A stretch of 64,000 nt of DNA from Coniella vitis (Eukaryota > Ascomycota > Sordariomycetes > Diaporthales > Schizoparmaceae). Where the stretch lies: assembly GCA_011317545.1 (NCBI GenBank), contig WUJK01000002.1:1736001-1800000 (forward strand). The letters are read 5' to 3'. This document shows, piece after piece, positions 1-11,555 of this stretch. Made by a program: the position numbers and the translations under genes. Every line of letters starts with the position of its first letter. Position 1 is the first letter of the stretch. The notes below the pieces were generated by a model, which did not search any database, was not told the origin of the DNA, and was given only the letters and a program-made list of their open reading frames with translations.

Positions 1-45
1 TCGCGGCTGACACCTGACTGACTTCCCCTCTTCTCTTCCTTCTAG

Positions 46-735
46 GCATACAACTCCATCTTCAACGCCGACCCAAACGTCCCGCGCCTGATCGGCAACT
101 TTCCTCTCCTTCCACTGCGCACAAAGACCCGCGGCCCCGCCTACACCCTCCCCTTTCCTGACCCGCCGCTGCCAACCAACGAATCACCCGACCCAGAGTC
201 CGATAGCTACGACGTGCTCGACGAGGTCCTCTCCCTTTTCCGCGCAAACACATTTTTCCGCAATTTTGAGATCCAGGGCAACGCCGACCGCCTGCTCATC
301 TACGGCATTCTCTTCGTTTCTGAGTGCCTCACCAAGATCAAGCCCAGCGCCGACGTGCGCACTGCTACAAAGGATGTCACTAATCTTGCGCTCGACACGA
401 ATTTCGCGGTCCCTGGTGACCCAGCGTTCCCTTTGAACCAGGTATGTGTGTCTGTGGAAGGAAAAGGAGAAAACGAGCCCTAAGGACAGCGAAGAACGGT
501 GGACAAGAACCTTGTTAAGCTGTAGAGGTACGCATGCTGACATTGAGGGGAATAATAGATGTATGAGTCACCGCGCGACAGACAGGATGCCGAGCAGCTT
601 CGCCAGTACATGGCACAGGTCCGACAAGAGCTGGCATCGAGGTTATTGGCGAGAGTGTACGCAGACGGAGACGACAAGCCCAGCAAGTGGTGGCTGAGCT
701 TCACAAAGAGAAAGTTTATGGGCAAGGCGCTGTGA
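46..735 (+). CDS. ARPC3: Arp2/3 complex subunit 3 (p21-Arc), 5' partial
   Basis: This subunit of the Arp2/3 complex nucleates branched actin filaments at endocytic patches. Visible exons are 46-441 and 559-735; the intron has a GTATGT donor and an AG acceptor at 557-558. Bases 1-45 are the pyrimidine-rich end of an upstream intron, so the first exon (probably only the first two or so codons) lies outside the window. The visible part encodes 190 residues, close to the usual family length. It starts AYNSIFNADPNVPRLIGNFP and ends with DKPSKWWLSFTKRKFMGKAL, both characteristic of ARPC3. The middle contains the conserved NFEIQGNADRLLIYGILF stretch. It converges with TRM6 downstream. Identity is very secure; only the missing 5' exon is inferred. 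Confidence 0.93.
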
Positions 736-1234
736 GCGGAGAGCAAGACATAACCGGAACGAAAGTACTCAAATTCCAGGCAAACGATTATCAACATTAC
801 ACGCGGGGAGAGAATGCTTGGTAGTGACGGCCAAAACATGACATGCGGCTATTGGGGGCTTGAAGATCAGTTGAGGGAGGACTTGGGGGTACCAAGACGA
901 AGCGCAATCGCACCCAAACTCGAATCTTGGGTTGGTCCAACACAAACGTCAGTGCCTTGCGGGATCGTCACCTTGACGCCGAAGAAGGTCGTCAATGCGG
1001 AGAAGTGCATCACGAACTTGGTGGCCATGGAAGCGAAGAAGATCCAATGTTAGAACGCCTAACGGATGCTTTTCCAATCTCCATTTCAATCTTAGACGAC
1101 CAATGGGGGGTATCAAAAGTATCCGTCACACCCTTTCTCCTTTTCTACCCTTCCTGTGAACCCGAACCATACAGAAATCGCAAAGCGATCCAAGAAAAAA
1201 GAGTCAGGGAATGTCGCTCATAGCCCCAGGTTCA
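736..1234. other. Convergent intergenic spacer, ARPC3/TRM6
   Basis: About 500 bases between the 3' ends of two converging genes. Short overlapping reading frames here have no signal peptide, motif or splice pattern that I recognise. It presumably holds the two 3' UTRs. No gene is supported. Confidence 0.6.
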
Positions 1235-3249
1235 TCATGCCTCTGCCACAGCAACAGGCGTACCGCCCTCAGCAGGTGTTCCCTCCGCGGTGCTGGCACC
1301 CGCCCTTTTCTTTTGGAACTTGCCTCTAGCAGCAATCTTGCCCTCTGCAGGCTTGGCCCTCCACGCCGTAAATACGTAACCCTCTGCACCTCCCTTGGCC
1401 GTCATGATAGGGTGAGTCCTGCCTGGCAAAACCTGCCACTTCTTGGCTCTGCTAGTATGTAGCTGTACGCCCAGTAAAAGTGTAGGGTTGATGGGGAATT
1501 CCTCGTTGCCCTCCCAGCGCTCGAGCTCCTCGAGCGTCTTGCCCTCGGTATCCGGTCGCCCCACGAACGCAGCACGCCGTGCGACGCTAAAGCAGTCGAC
1601 CAGACGTGCGAGCGGCTCAATGTGCGGACTGTAAATAGCGACGGGGGCGCCGCCGTCCAGCAAAGGTAGTAAAGGGCGCAGCACCGAAATGGGGTCCATG
1701 GTGCTAGCAACGACAAGGCCGCTGAAGCCCCCTGCGCGGGCGCTGTCCACAATGTACCGGGTGCGTGCCCACCTTCTGCGCTTGCGGTGGTAGTTTCCGC
1801 GTCGGTTCGGTTTCCAAGATGCAATTTCCTCAATCGTCTTGCTGGGCGGTTCGGTTGTGTAGATGGAGTCAGAGGTGGGCTCGAGCAGCTGTAGCCAGGT
1901 AAGGGTGAGGAGGTTGTTGACGAGCGGGTGTGGGGGGTGGTTCGGGTTGGTGCTGTCAAAGTCCCAATAGTTGAGGTGGGTGAGATTGGGCTGACCGTTG
2001 GTGTGGACGAGGGTCATTGTATTGGTAGGGCTGTAGGGAATGTGGAAGTCGGACTTGCGCGAGGAGGATTGGCGGCGCTTGTTGGAGGACTGTCTTGTGT
2101 CGGTGGATTGATCAGCAGTATCTTTGGGGTTTCCTTCGTGGTCGCGCTTCACGGCAGGAGAGATCGTCTCCTGTGTGTTGGCCATGACTGTGTCTTCGCC
2201 CTCGGCATCCTGCGCGTCGCTATCTGTTTTTGTCGTGCCGCTCTGTCGCTGCTCTGTGGAAGGGCTGATCTTGGCGGCAGATTCGGAATCTCGTGTGTAG
2301 AGAATGCCCATCTTCTCCGCCAATGATGCCACCAAAAGGCCGCCTGTGTCGTCTATTACCAAGTACCTCGTGCCCTCTGCTTGCGTTGGCGGCTTTTGGT
2401 CCCCAGCCTCGGTATCCTGGGTAGTGCTTTTGGGCGCAATCGTATCCGGCACAATGGCGTTCTCGTCCTCCGCCTCCTGAGTGTAATGTACGTTTGCCCA
2501 GCATCCGACCAGACCGATCATTTCTTCTCTCATCTCCATAATCTTGTTGGCATCCCTCTCGCCCATCCAAAAGTTGCCAAAGTTGCTGACATCCACGGGC
2601 AAGACCGTGAACCTGCGCAGAAACTTCTTCTCCTTCAAAAGCTTGTACTTGGCCATGCTGAAAGTCGTCTTTTGGTCCATGCCCGTGTGCGCAAGCATGA
2701 GCTTCGCAATCAAGTCCTGGCCCGAATCTGTGCCATCGCGCTTGAGCGCCTCAATTTCCTCCCACGTCAGCGTCTGCCGCGCATTGTCGTCGATGATTTC
2801 GCGATTCGATCGCACGACCACTGCGCCCGTCTCGTTGTCGACCAGGCTGTACTCGACGCCGTCGCTGGCTGATATTATGTTGTCCTCGGGCGCGGCGCTG
2901 CCGTCAATGCGCGAGGCGGTCGATTCTTCGGCTATTACATCGGCGTGGAGCTCCGAGGCGGGCACGACGCGCAGCCGCGAAAAGGAATTGCTCGAGGCAT
3001 CTTTGTCCTGGAGCTCGTACGTGAGGTGGTACGGGCGGCCGAGGATCAAGTTGCTGGGAAAGGAGCCGTATCTGCCGAGAGAAAGAGTCCTGTGGCCCGC
3101 GGGAAAACAGATGTCAGTGTGAGTGGCCTGGGTGGCAGAAAGGATTAGGTTTCTCACGTGTTGGGGAGGATCTGGAGGTGCCGAGTGCTGCCATTGGGGA
3201 GGCGCAGCAGCACCCAGGCATTGGACTCGATCAGAGAATGTGCTACCAT
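1235..3249 (-). CDS. TRM6: tRNA (adenine-58-N1)-methyltransferase non-catalytic subunit TRM6 (Gcd10)
   Basis: TRM6 pairs with the catalytic TRM61 to make m1A58 in tRNAs, including initiator tRNA-Met, in the nucleus. Exons on the minus strand are 3249-3158 and 3089-1235, giving 648 residues. The first exon encodes VAHSLIESNAWVLLRLPNGS, the typical Gcd10 N-terminal strand, and splices at a GTGAGA donor into LGRYGSFPSNLILGRPYHLT. Further conserved blocks are TLTWEEIEALKRDG, KTTFSMAKYKLLKEKKFLRR and the C-terminal Rossmann-like part around LVVASTMDPISVLRPLLPLL. An acidic, low-complexity region of roughly 150 residues (rich in S, T, D, E) sits mid-protein, which makes it longer than yeast Gcd10. 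The start is the first ATG that keeps the N-terminal motif; the longer unspliced frame reads through the intron and is not credible. It shares a 452-base divergent promoter with the VPS62-like gene. Confidence 0.9.
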
Positions 3250-3701
3250 CTTGTGGAAACGTGGCTGGGCAATGCAACGAGGACCCAGGCCTCTGAGAAC
3301 AGGAAGCCAAGCAAGACTGTTGCGCGAAGAATGGCTGCTTGTAAGAATTCCGGTTGGAGGAAAGGTTCTAACGTCATTACCATGATAGGTGCACTATTGA
3401 AAAAAATTCGGAGCCTATCTGCAAGCACATTAGTGGGGTTGCGGCTCCAAAGTATAGGCCCCCCTGCCCACTGCTGCATTTGCATCTCATCCCCGCATTG
3501 GAGTCCCAGTGGGCGGGTGGGCCTGCGGGGGCCCTGTATGGGTTGTCCCTTTGGAACGGTCGGCCGCTAGAAAACAGGGCTGGAGGTGTCATAGTGCGTT
3601 CCGGCTCTTCCGTAGCAGCTGCTAAATACCGCCCCGAAACCCTCTGTTCAGATGGTGTCTCGCACTTGGGTCGGCACTCGATCCAGCCCTACCCGCAAGC
3701 C
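3250..3701. promoter_or_regulatory. Divergent promoter region, TRM6 / VPS62-like
   Basis: About 450 bases between two outward-facing start codons, so it must hold both promoters and 5' UTRs. GC-rich with C/T patches; no TATA box or specific factor site can be assigned with confidence. Confidence 0.5.
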
Positions 3702-5321
3702 ATGGCCCGCTGTAGTAGTAGCTTCGTTGAATTTGTGTTCCGAGCGTTGGTGCTCTGGCTGCTTGTGGTTCAGCCATTTTCAGCAGCACTTGCATCACAA
3801 CCGCTTCGAAGGGATCATGATTTCTCTTTGTCGACGGTGCCAGATTATGCGACGCGCCATGGTAGGACAATTTGCTTGTGCCTCTTGACCACCCGTCTCA
3901 AGAACGATGAATGTACATGGCGACGACGCTAACACTGAACACAGCGCCGTTGATATGGCTTCACTCCGAAGACCCCTTCCGACCAGCAGATGTTCTCCAG
4001 CATTTGCGCCATACCACACCCAAGGTGCAGTTCCAGCCCATTTCTGGCCTGCCAGACTTGACTCTCGACAACTTGGCATGGCTCAATGGCAAGGCTGGCG
4101 GCGGCAAGGGCCCAGTCGCCTTGACTGCCAACGACGACATCACGGCTTCACCGGCGTGGCTTCTCGGCGAGACACCAGATGCATTTGGGCGACTGCACAA
4201 TGCCACCGCTTGCGTGGTGATCCTCGTCCCGTCTGCCAGGGACCCAGCCTATGTCGATGTCTTTTACTTTTATTTCTATTCGTACGACCGAGGCGCCAAC
4301 ATCACCCAAGTGCTGCCTCCGCTCAAGGGCTTGTTGGACGATATTGCGGATGGGATGCACTATGGTGACCACGTTGGCGACTGGTAGGTCCTGGCGAAAC
4401 ATTCCGCTGGGCTGTTGACTTGCTGCGACTGACAGTATGCGATCAGGGAACACAATATGATCCGATTCCACAACGGTACGCCTGTTGGCATCTACTACAG
4501 CCAGCACTCTGACGGGTCGGCTTATGACTGGGATGACGAGGCTTTGTCCATGAAAGACGAGCGTGTATGTTTGTCTTGGATTATCCTGAGATTACAAACC
4601 CACCCGTTTGCCTAACTGATGCGGCTGTAGCCAGTAGTATACAGTGCGTACGGATCCCACGCAAATTGGGCAACTCCTGGGTATGTGAGAGGTTGTTTTT
4701 CTCTTGACCCTTCACTCGCTCATGGTCTGGTAACACAGGGATCATGTCCACGATGCGGTCTTGATTGACTACTGCGATGCTGGCCAGCTATGGGACCCCG
4801 TTTCCATGGCGTATTTCTATCGGTTTGATCCCGCAACCGCTGGCCTCACACGCATATTTCTTGCTGGGTCATCTGACGGATCAAACTTGACGTCCTTCCT
4901 CTACTTCTCTGGTCTCTGGGGCGACTTTCAATACCCAGATGGCCACCCCCGCCAAAAGACAGTGCCATACTTTGGGCTCAAGCGCTACGTCTCTGGGCCT
5001 ACGGGCCCCATCACCAAACAACTCGTGAGAAAAGGACTGTTTCCCGATGATCGGGGAAAGAAGTCGTGGCTACAGTGGAGTGTCGGCGTGTTCATGTCGC
5101 TCTACCCCTGCTGCTTCCGTGGCTGGAGAGCTTGGGTGTCAGGTGTCATCTTCATTGGAATCCTGGCATCATCGGTCGTGGGTATCATAATTGCTGGGAA
5201 GCGGTACAGGGCAGCGAGGGCAGGGTACAGGAAAGTCGATACCGGTGCGGATGTACCGCTGGAGACGTTGCATTATAGAGACGACATCGCCGACCGGGCC
5301 GTCGACGAGGCCCACGGGTAA
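3702..5321 (+). CDS. VPS62/DUF946-family vacuolar sorting-like membrane protein
   Basis: Five exons: 3702-3861, 3945-4383, 4447-4564, 4631-4680 and 4739-5321, encoding 449 residues. An N-terminal hydrophobic segment (about residues 12-32, ALVLWLLVVQPFSAALA) looks like a cleaved signal or signal anchor. The body matches the Vps62/TDA6 (DUF946) pattern: APLIWLHSEDPFRPADVLQH, a FYFYFYSYDRGAN strand, GDHVGDWEHNMIRFHNG, and a YSAYGSHANWATPG block. A second hydrophobic segment near residues 390-410 (GVIFIGILASSVVGIIIAG) is followed by a short basic cytosolic tail. Yeast VPS62 is implicated in cytoplasm-to-vacuole protein targeting; the biochemical activity is unknown. The start at 3702 is chosen because it gives the signal peptide and splices in frame. 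All introns are 58-82 nt with GT/AG ends. Confidence 0.82.
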
Positions 5322-5961
5322 AGTTGGATGCGTGCGAAGAAATGCGTCGACATCCAGGCAAGATATTCTCTTCAATCAGTCTACCATCGAAACCCTCGTC
5401 TCCAGCACGAGAGACGTTGTCTTCATCTCGTTGAGACTGTACAAAGCTCCAAACAGCCACGGGACAAGATCCGGCATCTCCGCCAGCAGCACCGCCATCA
5501 GTCAAATCGAGCGGCCAGACCTCAAAAACAACCAGGAGTTCCTGCACCTATCCGCGCCAAATCACCAACAGCAGCCGATACTCCATGGAAGCCATGGCAA
5601 CCAGTGGCGGTATAGAAAGACAACTCGCTCTGATTCGATACATTGGAGCGGCTGGTCGGCATCCGTGCTCCTGCGTGTCCTCTTTTGCTCTGTCTACGCC
5701 GTTCGTCTTCCCCTACGATGTGATATGTGATACAACATATCCATATAACGCCCCCCCCCCTCCCATATCCTCTGCGATGTTTTGCAATTGCACTCTTCGA
5801 ATTGTTGCCCAAACTTGTCTGCGATCTCAGTAGGTCAGCTGCTCATGATTCTAACCCATGCATGCTCCTTCTCGTCCATTCCCGCATCATTGTGCCCCCT
5901 TCTTCCCCTTTTTCTGCTCATCTTCTATCTGTTCCCTGGTTTGCGCAAGAAAAGGAGAAAT
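5322..5961. other. Intergenic spacer with poly-C tract
   Basis: About 640 bases between tandem genes. It holds a run of ten C at 5751-5760 and a C/T-rich stretch at 5865-5945 just before the next start codon, typical of fungal core promoters. No gene is supported. Confidence 0.5.
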
Positions 5962-7702
5962 ATGTCGGAACTGGTGCCCCTGCGGGTGCAAGAGTGCTCT
6001 GACGACGTTCTCTGCGAGCTGCTTCCCGAGAGCTACAGACTCTCTCGTGATGTTGAAGAGATCAAGAAGATCTGGCAACCTGTGCTTCAGCAAGAGCTCG
6101 CCCCAGTACTAAAGCAGATCAAAGATGCCACCATGATTTTCCTGGATGGGCAGACCCGACTCAGCAGAGTCGTTTCCAAATATGAGCGGGATGAGCGTGC
6201 CGAGGCAGTCGTCCATGACTTTGTCAAGGGCAAGCTGCCGTGGGCCGAGCTTCGCCAGCTGCTTCAGCAGTTTGAAGAACTTGTACCGCCGTCTCCTCAT
6301 CCGGCGCGCTATAATGGAATCAGAGGCCGCTTGAGCACAGCGCCGCCAACCAATCCACCTGCCGTTGCTGTAGGCGCGAACGGAGCTTCACACATGGGCG
6401 CGTCGTCGGACCCAGACTCGTTCTTGACACCGAGCAGGTCAGAGATCGACCACAGTGCTGCGAGCTTTGCGGCCAGACCCTCCACTGCCTTTCGTCAGAA
6501 CCCGGACACACCTACACGCAAAGGCGGTACTATCGCCGTGGACCGCGGTCCCTCAAGGACGGCAACGACAGGTGCCAAACGCCTCCTGAACGCTACCTTT
6601 CCAAGAGAAGATGAGTATCAGAGCCTCGAGACGCCTCCTGCGTCCATTTCCACGCCCAACAAACGTCCAAGGATGTTCTTTAGCCAGGCAAACCGCACTC
6701 CGGTGGAATCACCCCAGGCGGGCCCGTCGGCTGTCACAGGAGTGACGCGGGCCGTTACCTTTGGGGAGGTCTCCGAGGAGGAATTCATCTTCGAGGATCC
6801 GCGGTGCGGACGCGGCTGGTATGTCCTTCGGTGCAACACAAACGCCCGCGGTTTCAATACTGCGCCGGCGCGGTTCCAGCGCCATCCGTTTGTGGGTGAT
6901 CTTGCGCTCCGCCACTTTAACAGCAAGAATGCCACTTGCCACGCCTCAGAGGGCAACTACACAGTGGAGGACATCATTCGAGATTTCGCATGCAGAGGTA
7001 AGTGATCTTTTTATGCAAGGTTTGGCGCTGCTGCTGCTGGTGCTGCTGCCGCCGCCGCCCGCCCGCCTCTTCAAACCCCTCGAAGTACTTCTTTCTTTTT
7101 CTGGTATGTAGCCAAAGGACACTTTTGTTAAAACATAGAGTTCCATACAAACAGTCTATATCGACATTGATAAACACATTGAGCCTACCAAAGCCGATGT
7201 CATCCAGTCCAACACCATCCTGGATGGAAAGCCGGACAAGACACCTGTAACGCCGGTTGCTGCCACCCCAGCCAAGAGGGTTGGCCGGCCGAGGAAGAAG
7301 GCCAAGGAATCTATTGCCGACTCCCTACCACCGGACGAATCTGCTACCAAGTAAGAAAGACTTCTACAAGCACATGGTTGTCGGGAATCGTGGGTGAAGC
7401 CATCTTCCTCAAAAGGTGAGGAAGAAGAGGTGTGATCAATTTTATTTCTCAAAGCATTCTCCTTGACGTGGTTTCTAATCCAAATAGGGTTCATCATGCT
7501 AACATTCTCTTTGGTGGTTGTCGTTTTCTCTAGCATCGAGAGCGATGCTGCACACCAGAGCGTTACTGATCACTCAGCTGTCGATGATTCGGGGGACGAG
7601 CTCCCGTCCGGTCTTGACGATGAGTCGTTTTCTGAGGTTTTGTCAATGTCCTTCTTTGCTGCGCAGGAGCTGGCGCGCGCTGCCCTGGCGGAGGGTCAAT
7701 AG
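5962..7702 (+). CDS. Unknown protein with AT-hook-like motif
   Basis: Three exons, 5962-6997, 7155-7350 and 7534-7702, encode 466 residues; all junctions are GT/AG and in phase. I do not recognise the family. The N-terminal 110 residues are predicted mainly helical, with leucine-rich heptad-like runs (LPESYRLSRDVEEIKKIWQP to LRQLLQQFEELVP). A Ser/Pro/Thr-rich disordered middle follows. Residues about 295-350 form a compact C/H/W-rich module (FEDPRCGRGWYVLRCNTNAR, then HPF...ALRHFNSKNATCHAS) that could bind zinc. A KRVGRPRKKAK segment near residue 390 resembles an AT-hook, and the tail is acidic. This suggests a nuclear, chromatin-associated protein, but that is inference. The start is the first ATG after a C/T-rich leader; a longer unspliced frame upstream lacks support. 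Confidence 0.72.
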
Positions 7703-8416
7703 CTGTCACTCCTTTTCTCTCTCAGTCTTCTTTTTCTTGTTTCTTTTCGCTGTGTCCTTACCCCTTTCCTTTTTGACAATTTGGGCGATTTCCAGGAAAA
7801 AATGACAAGAACTGTTATTATGGGTCTTCGGCTCGTTTCCAAAGGAGACGGTGTGCCTGTTACGGATTTTCATCTTTTTTCCTCTCTTTGGTGACAGCAG
7901 ATTCGGCCTTGCCGACAATGGTGTCTTGTTCAACCATATCATTATTTGGGGTCATCATGTTTGTCTTTTTGAGCTTGAAGTAAGAACGGAAATATTGGTA
8001 GCACTAGAAATTCAGAAGACTTAACGTACGCAATTCCATTATTACCTCTAAGCGTAACAGTTCAGGATGAAAAGAGCATGTACATCTTGTGACAACTTGT
8101 GGTCATGTTCAAGCATTCCTAGAACCTCTCGCAAGATAGGTATGAATGCATTCAAGAGCGATATTATCTTGGTTGATCTACTTACTTGACATTTCTGGTG
8201 TCACTGATGAAATTGGTCTGCGAGTTAACCAAGCAGCCGTCGAAGCGGCATCATGTTGAGTCCCTCTTCACAGACGCCCACACGAAACCCATCAGACAAA
8301 CAGATCCTCATGCGTTTCACGTTTTTCTTCACAATTCGTTATCCTTCCCCCCCTTTCCGCACCCTTCACTGGCAAAAAAAAAAAAGCCGATCAAAGCATG
8401 AATCCCACCCCAACTC
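7703..8416. other. Convergent intergenic spacer
   Basis: About 710 bases between the 3' ends of the AT-hook gene and the tetraspanin gene. T-rich and A-rich patches (around 7710-7800 and 8375-8395) are consistent with two 3' UTRs. No gene is supported. Confidence 0.5.
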
Positions 8417-9648
8417 TCATTCATCTCGCCATACATCTCTTTCCGAGTTGAGACGAGACGGTTCCAGCCGGGGCCCAGACTCGTTACTGCCAGCACTCCC
8501 CGTCGCTGTGCCATTTTCGATGGTGCCATAGTATTGGCGCCTGTTGCTTCTTCCACCCTCACCACCACCCTCCTCCTCCTCCTCATTCGCCTCATCATCG
8601 TCGGTCTCTTCTTGGACACGGGAACCGTTGGCGTCGTGGTTTGCGAGGAGTGGCCGGGAGGAGGCTGCCTCTCGAGCGCCTTGGTCGGCCTCTTGAAGCT
8701 GCTGCTGCTGCTGGGAATGCAACCATCCATCCCATGCAACGTGTGAGCTTTGTGCACCGTAGCGGGTGGCGAGCATCAGACTGGCAATCTAAACATGGAG
8801 TTATGTTCAGTTACCACTTCTCTTTTCTGAAAGATGGGTATTCAAGTACGTAAATGGAGAGCTTTTTTGTATAAATACAATAGATAAAAAAGGAATCAAA
8901 GCGCATGATGCCTCTAAGGAAACAAGAAAAAAAAAAGAAGAAAAAAAAAAGCACACACTCACCTGCAACACACCCACCGCAAGAACCACCCCGAAATTCA
9001 CCCCAGCACTCCTCCGCAATGCAGCCGCCCACGGACCACGACAGGCCAGCGTCCGATCAAACAGGGCCGCGCACTGGTCGCCACTGGCACCCGATCCCGA
9101 CGCCGCAAACGGCCAGGCCATGTCACGCACGCTGCGGAACCCACAGCACTGCAGCGCGTCCTGGACGGTGCGGATGGAGCGGGCGTCTTTGATGCGGAAG
9201 AGGTGCTGCCACTGTGTGGCCAGCTTGCAGTCGCGGACGGCGGTGTTGGTTGGCACCCAGTCGGTAAAGTAGAGGGTCGCGAGGACGGTGGTGAAGATGG
9301 CTTGCAGAGTTTGCAGGCTGAGGGGGCTGAGGAGGAGCTTGGGGAGGTTGACGACGACGCCGCCGCGGCGGTTGGACGATTTGCGCGGATGGGGCCAGAG
9401 GTGGCGGAGGCAGAGGAGGTTGCCTGCTGCAAACAGAGGCAGCAGAATGGTGCAGAAGGTCAGGGCTGGCGTGAGAGGGAGCGAGAGGGTGACGCTCGTG
9501 ACATGCTCGTAGCTGGCACACGTCAAGACATATATCATATGAGCAAAGTTGGGAATATCATCATTTATTATATTGACCCAGGATGTGACGTTGGCACACG
9601 GACGACTTACATGGCTAACCCCGCAAGGGCCAAGATGACCTGGACCAT
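8417..9648 (-). CDS. Tetraspanin, Tsp3-like
   Basis: Minus-strand exons 9648-9611, 9512-8963 and 8788-8417 encode 319 residues. The large extracellular loop carries the tetraspanin CCG motif (residues about 135-137, QCCGFRSVRDMAWPF) plus two further cysteines (DQCAALF and ACRGPW), the pattern of fungal Tsp3. Hydrophobic segments fit TM2 (ALTFCTILLPLFAAGNLLC), TM3 (QAIFTTVLATLYF) and TM4 (VNFGVVLAVGVLQIASLML). The cytosolic tail is unusual in composition: a Gln run encoded by a CTG-type repeat (8696-8714 on the plus strand), then a Glu-rich and Gly-rich stretch. The start is uncertain: ATG 9648 gives a short TM1 of about 12 residues. An upstream exon could lengthen it, but I could not find one with an intron of credible size. 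Fungal tetraspanins organise membrane microdomains; the specific role here is not known. Confidence 0.78.
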
Positions 9649-11555
9649 ACATGCCGTCAGTCTCTCGATGAGCTGCAGTCGATTATGAAGGGCGTTGACT
9701 GCTTACAACGGGCAATATCAACAGGGGCGAGATCATTCTGATCGTTGGGCGACTTGTGTGTAAAATGGAGGGTGTAGATGATGCCACAAGGTTGAATGAG
9801 GTTGAGTGAACAAGCAAACGCAGAAACAAAAAACACGGGGGGAATATCACGAATCACAAACATGCCTGCGTCTTTGAAACGTCATCTTTGGTTTTCCTTC
9901 TGCAGGCTGCCGGAAGAAAGTTGCCTCTACGATGTATTTGTGAGGCCTTCCAGACGGAGATAGTACTTGCTTCTCTTTCAGAAGCACTCAGACTCATCTC
10001 TGGGCACCGACTATGCAGCAAGGGGGTTCACAGTCAAATCTGCAAACGCCCATAGTACAGGCGCAGAGCTGGTTTTCATTGGCCCATTTTGTGAGAATAA
10101 AGGCGTTCGCATGTCAGGGGGCATGAGACCGGCCTCTGGATACAGTATTCGCCATCAGTACAAAGGCCCTAGCCACCTCCAGTACATAAGAGTCAGAGAC
10201 CCACTGGGGCTCTAGAAATGAAGAAGAGGGAACTTAACAAGTCATTACTACTACAGGGTAGCAGCTGTCCCCACGACAACTCTACGCTGTTGTATTTTCA
10301 ATATTTCCTGATTTTCAGGCCCCATGCGGAAAGCCAGAAACCCCCGTACTTATCGGGAGGGCTCGTCTGTGAGCACATCGGATGGATCAAACCAATAATC
10401 CAATACGTCAAATCGATAGGTATTCTAGTGGCTGCAGGATCGCCATGGATTGAAGAAATGGCAGCATCACGAGGTCGATATGTGCATCGCGCAGGGTTGG
10501 AACCGACTGGCTGGGAAGACGTTGGAATGTGGCCAGGCCCCATACACAGTAAGCTTGGGGCCTGGCAGTGGAGCCCATTCCCGCCCCTAGAGCGCCTAAT
10601 GACCTGTCAAACCTGCTAACTCACCTGGCCAGCACCTACTATATTATGTACTAGACCACTGCCAGAGCACCCAGATAGTGACCACTAAGGATGCGTCAGC
10701 GGTCTTCGGAGTTATGCCAGCATTCTCCGCGCCCCAACTCCAACTCCCACTCGCACCTCGGACGCCCAACCTCCCACCAACTCCTTCTCCCTGTGCCCTC
10801 TCCACCCAAAGCCACCGTCGTATACTGCCAGCCATCGCGAAAAGAACCCTGAACGAGTGACGACTGTCTGGCTGTTTCTGACCGTTGCCAGCGAAAGCAC
10901 TTTTCCCTTCTTTTTGTCCTGCATTCCACCACCAGTACCGTCACCACCAGTGCCACAACAACCCCCCCCCCAAACCGCCCTCAGCACGTGTCCAAGTCCC
11001 GAGCCGAGCGCCCGTTTCACGCCCCGTTGTGGCTCTGTGCGTTCTGTACTTCCCACTTTGTCCCCGCCCGACTGGACTGCCTTGACTGGCTGCCGCACGC
11101 GGGTGCCACGGCCTGCCCACGCCCACAGCCTAACCCAGAGCCTAACTTCGGTTATCAGCCTCCTCAGAGCCTAATCAATCAGCTCGAGCCCGAAACGTGA
11201 GCCTGCGCCCGACTGCCATTTCTCGATTGGGATTCCTCGGCGCCGCCAACAAACCTCGATCAGCATCCCACGCGCATCGAGCTCCCTTTCTTGCACGGGA
11301 TACGGCGAGTTACCATTCGAGAACAGGGCTTTTGCCTTGTCTGTCTGCCTGCCTGCGTCCCCTGCCTTCCTGCCCGCTTGCTCACTTGCTCGCTTGCTCT
11401 GCCAATCCCACCAACCATTCACCCATACTTGTTCGCTTGGCTTCCCGATCGTTGGAGACGACTGGGCGAAAACTCAATTCTAGTCACAGGAGCGTGGGCC
11501 GTCCGAAGGTGTCTCAGTAAGAAAGAACAAGCAGAGGAAGCCGATATCAACCATA
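9649..11555. promoter_or_regulatory. Long divergent intergenic region upstream of BUD6
   Basis: About 1.9 kb between the tetraspanin and BUD6 start codons. From about 10730 to 11555 the plus strand is strikingly C/T-rich, including ten C at 10962-10971 and repeated TGCC/CTTGCT words at 11340-11400. This fits a long BUD6 promoter plus 5' leader. Several upstream ATGs with short frames (e.g. 11291) precede the BUD6 start and could act as uORFs. No coding gene is supported. Confidence 0.5.

Noticed and set aside
10480..10530. Possible tRNA-like B-box (GGTTCCAACCC on the minus strand)
   Set aside because: One base off the consensus at a key position, and no matching A-box or cloverleaf stems could be drawn.
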